Source: Paenibacillus amylolyticus
Lineage (GTDB): Bacteria; Bacillota; Bacilli; Paenibacillales; Paenibacillaceae
Length of the DNA: 64,000 nt
Direction of reading: 5' to 3'
NCBI RefSeq assembly: GCF_003719335.1
Contig: NZ_RIAS01000002.1
Span: 496,001-560,000, forward strand
Part shown: positions 59,867 through 64,000 of the stretch, piece after piece
Numbering within the stretch: position 1 is the first letter of the stretch
Layout of the letters: every line of letters begins with the position of its first letter
The notes under the pieces: generated by a model
What the model saw: the letters and a program-made list of their open reading frames with translations, nothing else
Database searches by the model: none
What the model was told of the DNA's origin: nothing
Program-made: the position numbers and the translations under genes

Positions 59867-62056
59867 ATGAGCATTTACATCAATCAGGAGAAACTTCAGT
59901 TTCATTTACAGACCCGCGAGGCGAGCTACGTATTTCAGGTATTGCCTTCGGGATATTTGGTGCATTTGTATTATGGCAAAAAACTGCGTGATACCGACCT
60001 GAGCTGGCTTCATGTTCGGACGGAAAGAGCATCCTTTAGTCCAAATCCGGTGCCGGAGGATCGTACGATTTCGTTTGACACCCTGCCAGTGGAACTGCCG
60101 GTCTACGGAACGAGTGATTTCCGCAACCCGGCCATCCAACTGGAGCTGGAGAACGGCTCAACGGTATCCGAGTTTATGTATACTGGCCATCGTTTGGTCA
60201 AGGGAAAAGAGGCGTTAACGGGACTCCCGGCAACGTATGTTGAATCTGAGGATGAAGCGGATACGCTCATTATTGAAATGCAAGATCAGGTGTCAGGCGT
60301 AAAAATTGAGTTAACGTATACCGCGTTCACTGCCTTTAACGCCATTACACGCTCGATGCGTATCGTGAATGAGAGCGCTAACGTAGTGAATGTACTGCGC
60401 GCACTCAGCTCTTCTGTAGACCTGCCACATGCAGATTATGAATTGCTGCAGCTGTCGGGTGCATGGACTCGTGAACGGGATATTGTTCGTCGTCCGCTCG
60501 CTTCCGGATTGCAAGGGATCGAGAGCCGCCGTGGCTCCAGCAGTCACCAGCAAAATCCGTTCATTGCCCTGATGACACCGGGAACGGATGAAGATCAAGG
60601 CGAAGTGTATGGATTCAGTTTAGTATATAGCGGCAGCTTTACTGCACAGGCAGAAGTGGATCAGTTCTATACCACTCGTGTATCTGTTGGTATCAATCCG
60701 TTTGAGTTCAGCTGGAAGCTTGAACCGCAGGAGTCGTTCCAGACACCTGAGACCGTTATGGTCTACTCAGCTGCGGGTCTGGATGGCATGTCTCAATCCT
60801 ACCATGAGTTATACCGGGAACGTCTGGCACGTGGACAATTCCGTAATGCTGAGCGTCCTGTGCTGGTGAACAACTGGGAAGCAACGTATTTTGGCTTTAA
60901 TGCCGATAAGATTGAGCAGATCGCACGTGCAGGGCAGAAGCTGGGCATTGAGTTGTTTGTGCTTGATGACGGCTGGTTTGGTCATCGGGACAGTGATAAT
61001 TCATCGTTGGGCGACTGGATTGTGGACAAAAACAAGCTTCCGCAGGGACTGGATGACTTGGCTAACCGTGTCACAGGTCTGGACATGCAGTTTGGACTGT
61101 GGTTCGAGCCAGAGATGATCTCCCCGGACAGTGAACTGTATCGTAAGCATCCGGACTGGTGTCTGCATGTGCCGGATCGCCGCCGTACCGAAGGGAGACA
61201 ACAACTTGTGCTGGACTTCTCCCGTCAGGATGTGCGTGACGAGATCGTTCGGATGTTGTCCGATGTTCTAAGCTCTGCACCGATCACTTATGTGAAGTGG
61301 GACATGAATCGGAACATGACAGAGGTCGGCTCTGCATTGCTTCCGGCGGACAGACAGCGCGAAACGGCGCACCGTTATATGCTGGGACTGTACGAAGTAA
61401 TGGAGCGTATTGTTACCTCCTTCCCGCATATTCTGTTTGAAAGCTGCTCTGGCGGAGGCGGACGTTTTGACCCGGGAATGCTGTATTACATGCCACAAGC
61501 ATGGACCAGCGATAACACGGATGCGATCTCCCGTTTGCGGATTCAATATGGTACAAGCCTTGTATATCCTGTAAGTTCCATGGGTTCACACATTTCGGCT
61601 GTGCCAAATCATCAGGTTAATCGCATCACTTCTCTGGAGATTCGCGGTCATGTTGCGATGTCGGGCAACTTCGGATATGAGCTGGATCTGACGAAGTTTA
61701 CAGACGAAGAGAATGCAATTGTAAAAGCACAGGTTGAACTATACAAGGAAATCCGCAGTACAGTACAATACGGTACTTTCCGTCGCCTGCTCAGTCCGTT
61801 TGAAGGCAATGAAACGGCATGGATGTTCATTGCACCAGATGGCAGTGAAGTGATTGTATTCTACTTCCGTGTACTCTCTGAACCGAATGCACCGCTTCAA
61901 CGCCTGAAGCTGAAAGGGCTTGATCCAAATGCGGATTATCGCCTGAAAGGCGGCTCAGAGACGTTTACAGGCGACGCCTTGATGTATGGGGGTATTGCTG
62001 TAGGTAGTGAGTCTGGAGACTACCTGAGCGAAATGTTCCGGTTTGAGCGGGTCTAA
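59867..62056 (+). CDS. Alpha-galactosidase (GH36)
   Basis: A 729-residue GH36 enzyme that removes alpha-1,6-galactose from raffinose-type sugars. An N-terminal beta-supersandwich (1-330) is followed by the barrel: VNNWEATYFGFN, FVLDDGWFGHRDSDNSSLGDW, QFGLWFEPEMISPDSELY, the nucleophile Asp in TYVKWDMNRNMTE (about residue 480) and FESCSGGGGRFDPGMLYYMPQAWTSDNTDA with the acid/base Asp. No signal peptide, so it acts inside the cell. GGAGGAG precedes ATG 59867 by five bases; TATAAT at 59806-59811 is the probable -10. No transporter gene is adjacent. Confidence 0.95.
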   Translation: MSIYINQEKLQFHLQTREASYVFQVLPSGYLVHLYYGKKLRDTDLSWLHVRTERASFSPNPVPEDRTISFDTLPVELPVYGTSDFRNPAIQLELENGSTVSEFMYTGHRLVKGKEALTGLPATYVESEDEADTLIIEMQDQVSGVKIELTYTAFTAFNAITRSMRIVNESANVVNVLRALSSSVDLPHADYELLQLSGAWTRERDIVRRPLASGLQGIESRRGSSSHQQNPFIALMTPGTDEDQGEVYGFSLVYSGSFTAQAEVDQFYTTRVSVGINPFEFSWKLEPQESFQTPETVMVYSAAGLDGMSQSYHELYRERLARGQFRNAERPVLVNNWEATYFGFNADKIEQIARAGQKLGIELFVLDDGWFGHRDSDNSSLGDWIVDKNKLPQGLDDLANRVTGLDMQFGLWFEPEMISPDSELYRKHPDWCLHVPDRRRTEGRQQLVLDFSRQDVRDEIVRMLSDVLSSAPITYVKWDMNRNMTEVGSALLPADRQRETAHRYMLGLYEVMERIVTSFPHILFESCSGGGGRFDPGMLYYMPQAWTSDNTDAISRLRIQYGTSLVYPVSSMGSHISAVPNHQVNRITSLEIRGHVAMSGNFGYELDLTKFTDEENAIVKAQVELYKEIRSTVQYGTFRRLLSPFEGNETAWMFIAPDGSEVIVFYFRVLSEPNAPLQRLKLKGLDPNADYRLKGGSETFTGDALMYGGIAVGSESGDYLSEMFRFERV

Positions 62057-62188
62057 ATCAGTTGAACTAGAGATTTTACACAGTCCACTCCGATGACAGA
62101 ATAACCTTCCATTCGCTGTTATCCCCAGATTTTTTTGATTCCCTTTTCTAAAGTGAAAAATCCGGTGATAAGCATATGCTTCCGATGT

Positions 62189-62211
62189 AGCTTTCCTTCA
62201 GAAAGCTTTTA
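62189..62211 (+). terminator. Weak terminator after the GH36 gene
   Basis: AGCTTTC (62189-62195), loop CTTCA, GAAAGCT (62201-62207), TTT. Confidence 0.55.
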
Positions 62212-62305
62212 GGCGAGCGCTTTGCTATTCCAGGTTTTTTCTGTTCTCTCCGTTAACGTGTAAAAGAAACTTTCAACTGATTTAGATGAATTGGTTATTT
62301 CTAAA

Positions 62306-62348
62306 GAAGACCCGAGGATGTCATGGTGACGTTCCCGGTCTTTTTTTT
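62306..62348 (+). terminator. Strong terminator upstream of tex
   Basis: AAGACC and GGTCTT outer arms, GATGTCA/TGACGTT inner arms, followed by eight T. The remaining bases of 62057-62573 contain no supported gene. Confidence 0.85.
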
Positions 62349-62573
62349 CGTCCAACGGGGAAGGATGTTTAGGAGTGCAATAACGCAAGTGACAGACGTG
62401 CCATAGGAATGATAGAAATCTCAACGTGATTTTGTGATAATATAGAGTAGAGTGTTATTTAAAGCTTGAGAAGTTTGAGATCAACTTCGGATGATCGACC
62501 ATACTGTTATTATGCAGCACAGCTGCCCTGAAATGAGTATTATGAACGATTCAGGAAGGAAAGAGGGATTTAT

Positions 62574-64000
62574 TTGTCTGAACAGGAAACGGTTCTGGAA
62601 CCCAATGAAGAAACATTAAAGGCGGAACGCCAAGAACGAATCATCAAACAGGTAGCCAAGGAACTGTCACTGTCCTTGAAGCAGATTCGCACCACATCGG
62701 AGCTTCTGGACGAAGGCAATACGATTCCATTTATCGCCCGCTACCGTAAAGAAATGACTGGAGAACTGGATGAGAACCAGCTGCGGCAGATTGAAGAACG
62801 TCTGGTGTATTTGCGCAATCTGGAAGACCGTAAACTGGAAGTTATCCGTATTATAGAGGAACAGGGCAAGCTGACCAAAGAGTTGCAGAAATCCATTACG
62901 CAAGCTGTCAAGCTGCAGGAAGTAGAGGATCTGTACCGTCCTTATCGTCAGAAACGGAAGACGCGTGCTAGTGTAGCCAAGGAAAAAGGCCTGGAGCCGC
63001 TCGCCGTATGGATCTGGGAACAGCCGAAACAAGGAGATGCACTTCAGGAGTCTGCGCGTTATATCAATGCAGAACTCGGGGTAGAGGATGCAGAGTCAGC
63101 TCTTCAAGGGGCTAAGGATATTCTCGCTGAAAATATTGCCGATGATGCAGCTATTCGTGCCTGGATTCGCAGATATACACTGGATCACGGCATGCTGACT
63201 TCAGAAGCCAAGGATACGGAGCAAGAGTCCGTATACGAGAATTATTACAGTTATCGCGAATTAGCCAAAAAGATGCCGCCGCACCGCATTCTTGCGATTA
63301 ACCGCGGAGAACGTGAAGGCATTCTCAAGGTTGGACTGGACGTGCAAGCCGAACCGGCTCATCGCCATATGGAAAGCCAAATCATTCGTGGTGCTTCTGT
63401 GGTGCAAGATATTTTGCGTGCCGTTATTGAAGATGCGTACAAACGGTTGATTGCTCCGTCCATTGAACGCGAAGTGCGTGCCGAGTTGACGGAAAAAGGA
63501 GAAAATCAGGCGATTTCGGTATTCTCCGCGAATCTTCGTAACCTGCTTTTACAGCCTCCGATTCATGGAAAACGCGTATTGGGTGTCGATCCGGCCTACC
63601 GGACAGGCTGTAAACTGGCGGTTGTCGACGATACAGGGAAGTTGCTCGAAGTAGCTGTAACTTACCCGACACCTCCTCATAACAAGAAGCGTGAAGCAGC
63701 GGAAGTGTTCCACCGGATGATCAAGCAGTATGATATCGGACTGATCGTTATTGGTAACGGGACAGGTTCGCGCGAAACAGAGCAGTTTGTAGCCGAGATC
63801 ATTCAGGAGAATGGTGACGAGAGCCTGGTTTACCTGATTGTGAACGAGGCTGGTGCAAGTGTGTACTCTGCATCCAAGCTTGCTCAGGAGGAGTTCCCGG
63901 ATCTGGATGTTGCCGAGCGCAGCGCTGCTTCTATTGCTCGCCGGGTGCAAGACCCGCTGGCTGAACTCGTTAAAATTGATCCAAAAGCGATTGGTGTCGG
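62574..64000 (+). CDS. tex: Tex-family RNA-binding transcriptional accessory protein (3' end outside window)
   Basis: The first 475 codons of Tex. AERQERIIKQVAKELSLSLKQIRTT, LLDEGNTIPFIARYRKEMTGELDENQLRQIEERL, DLYRPYRQKRKTRASVAKEKGLEPLA, MPPHRILAINRGEREGIL and the YqgF-like RNase H fold (GKRVLGVDPAYRTGCKLAVVD, IVIGNGTGSRETEQF, NEAGASVYSASKLAQEEFPD) appear in order. The HhH and S1 domains would lie beyond 64000. A TTG at 62574 is the likely start, six bases after GAGGG. Confidence 0.95.
   Translation, partial: MSEQETVLEPNEETLKAERQERIIKQVAKELSLSLKQIRTTSELLDEGNTIPFIARYRKEMTGELDENQLRQIEERLVYLRNLEDRKLEVIRIIEEQGKLTKELQKSITQAVKLQEVEDLYRPYRQKRKTRASVAKEKGLEPLAVWIWEQPKQGDALQESARYINAELGVEDAESALQGAKDILAENIADDAAIRAWIRRYTLDHGMLTSEAKDTEQESVYENYYSYRELAKKMPPHRILAINRGEREGILKVGLDVQAEPAHRHMESQIIRGASVVQDILRAVIEDAYKRLIAPSIEREVRAELTEKGENQAISVFSANLRNLLLQPPIHGKRVLGVDPAYRTGCKLAVVDDTGKLLEVAVTYPTPPHNKKREAAEVFHRMIKQYDIGLIVIGNGTGSRETEQFVAEIIQENGDESLVYLIVNEAGASVYSASKLAQEEFPDLDVAERSAASIARRVQDPLAELVKIDPKAIGV

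Overview
The window is chromosomal DNA of an endospore-forming, low-to-mid GC Firmicute, most likely a Paenibacillus or close relative. Reasons: the gene order tsaE-tsaB-rimI-tsaD ... ydiF-type ABC-F ... moaC ... tatA-tatC-groES-groEL parallels the Bacillus ydi/groE region; spore genes are present (sspH-like, GerAB-like permease, YdcC-like lipoprotein next to alr-ndoAI-ndoA); regulation uses T-boxes, CIRCE and Fur boxes; strong AGGAGG ribosome sites occur throughout; and SLH and copper-amine-oxidase-stalk proteins are typical of Paenibacillus. I see no prophage, insertion sequence, CRISPR array, rRNA or tRNA.

Layout. 1-7.6 kb: a YitT-type membrane protein, then a minus-strand cluster holding a non-homologous end-joining set (ku, stand-alone LigD ligase and LigD polymerase) with a GerAB-like permease and a CatE-like dioxygenase between, and an SspH-like gene on the other strand. 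7.8-10.8 kb: tsaE-tsaB-rimI-tsaD for tRNA t6A synthesis. 10.9-13.5 kb: two tandem leucine T-boxes feeding leuA. 13.7-13.9 kb: an intergenic cluster of DnaA boxes. 14.2-22 kb: ABC-F protein, 5-formyl-THF cyclo-ligase, moaC, a MogA/MoaB protein, tatA, tatC and CIRCE-controlled groESL. 22-30 kb: lacZ with a divergent AraC regulator, a second AraC gene with a DinB-like partner, small proteins, and two copies of a candidate C-rich small RNA. 30-36 kb: an orphan rhaD, a KimA-type potassium importer, a decayed solute-binding-protein gene, a stalk-domain secreted protein and a Fur-controlled siderophore-binding lipoprotein. 36-41 kb: an OpuA glycine-betaine transporter whose permease is fused to two tandem substrate-binding domains, with a divergent GbsR/OpcR-type regulator. 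41-48 kb: Fur-boxed AraC-PBP regulator, secreted DUF5050-like protein, Gfo/Idh/MocA oxidoreductase, RpiR regulator, ABC-2 exporter. 48-51 kb: a divergent Hsp90 translationally coupled to a helical-repeat protein. 51-56 kb: two serine beta-lactamase-like hydrolases, one with SLH domains, flanking a gene fragment. 56-64 kb: ydcC-like gene, alr, ndoAI-ndoA toxin-antitoxin, a GH36 alpha-galactosidase and the 5' part of tex.

How the genes work together: most are housekeeping or nutrient-acquisition units with local regulation. The least ordinary items are the paralogous small-RNA pair, the DnaA-box cluster, the tandem T-boxes, the double-receptor OpuA, the Hsp90/helical-repeat operon and the apparently sigma-G-driven NHEJ neighbourhood. 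Gene calls rest on motif recognition and memory of family sequences; no database search was possible. Starts were chosen from ribosome-binding sites and often differ from the longest open frame.
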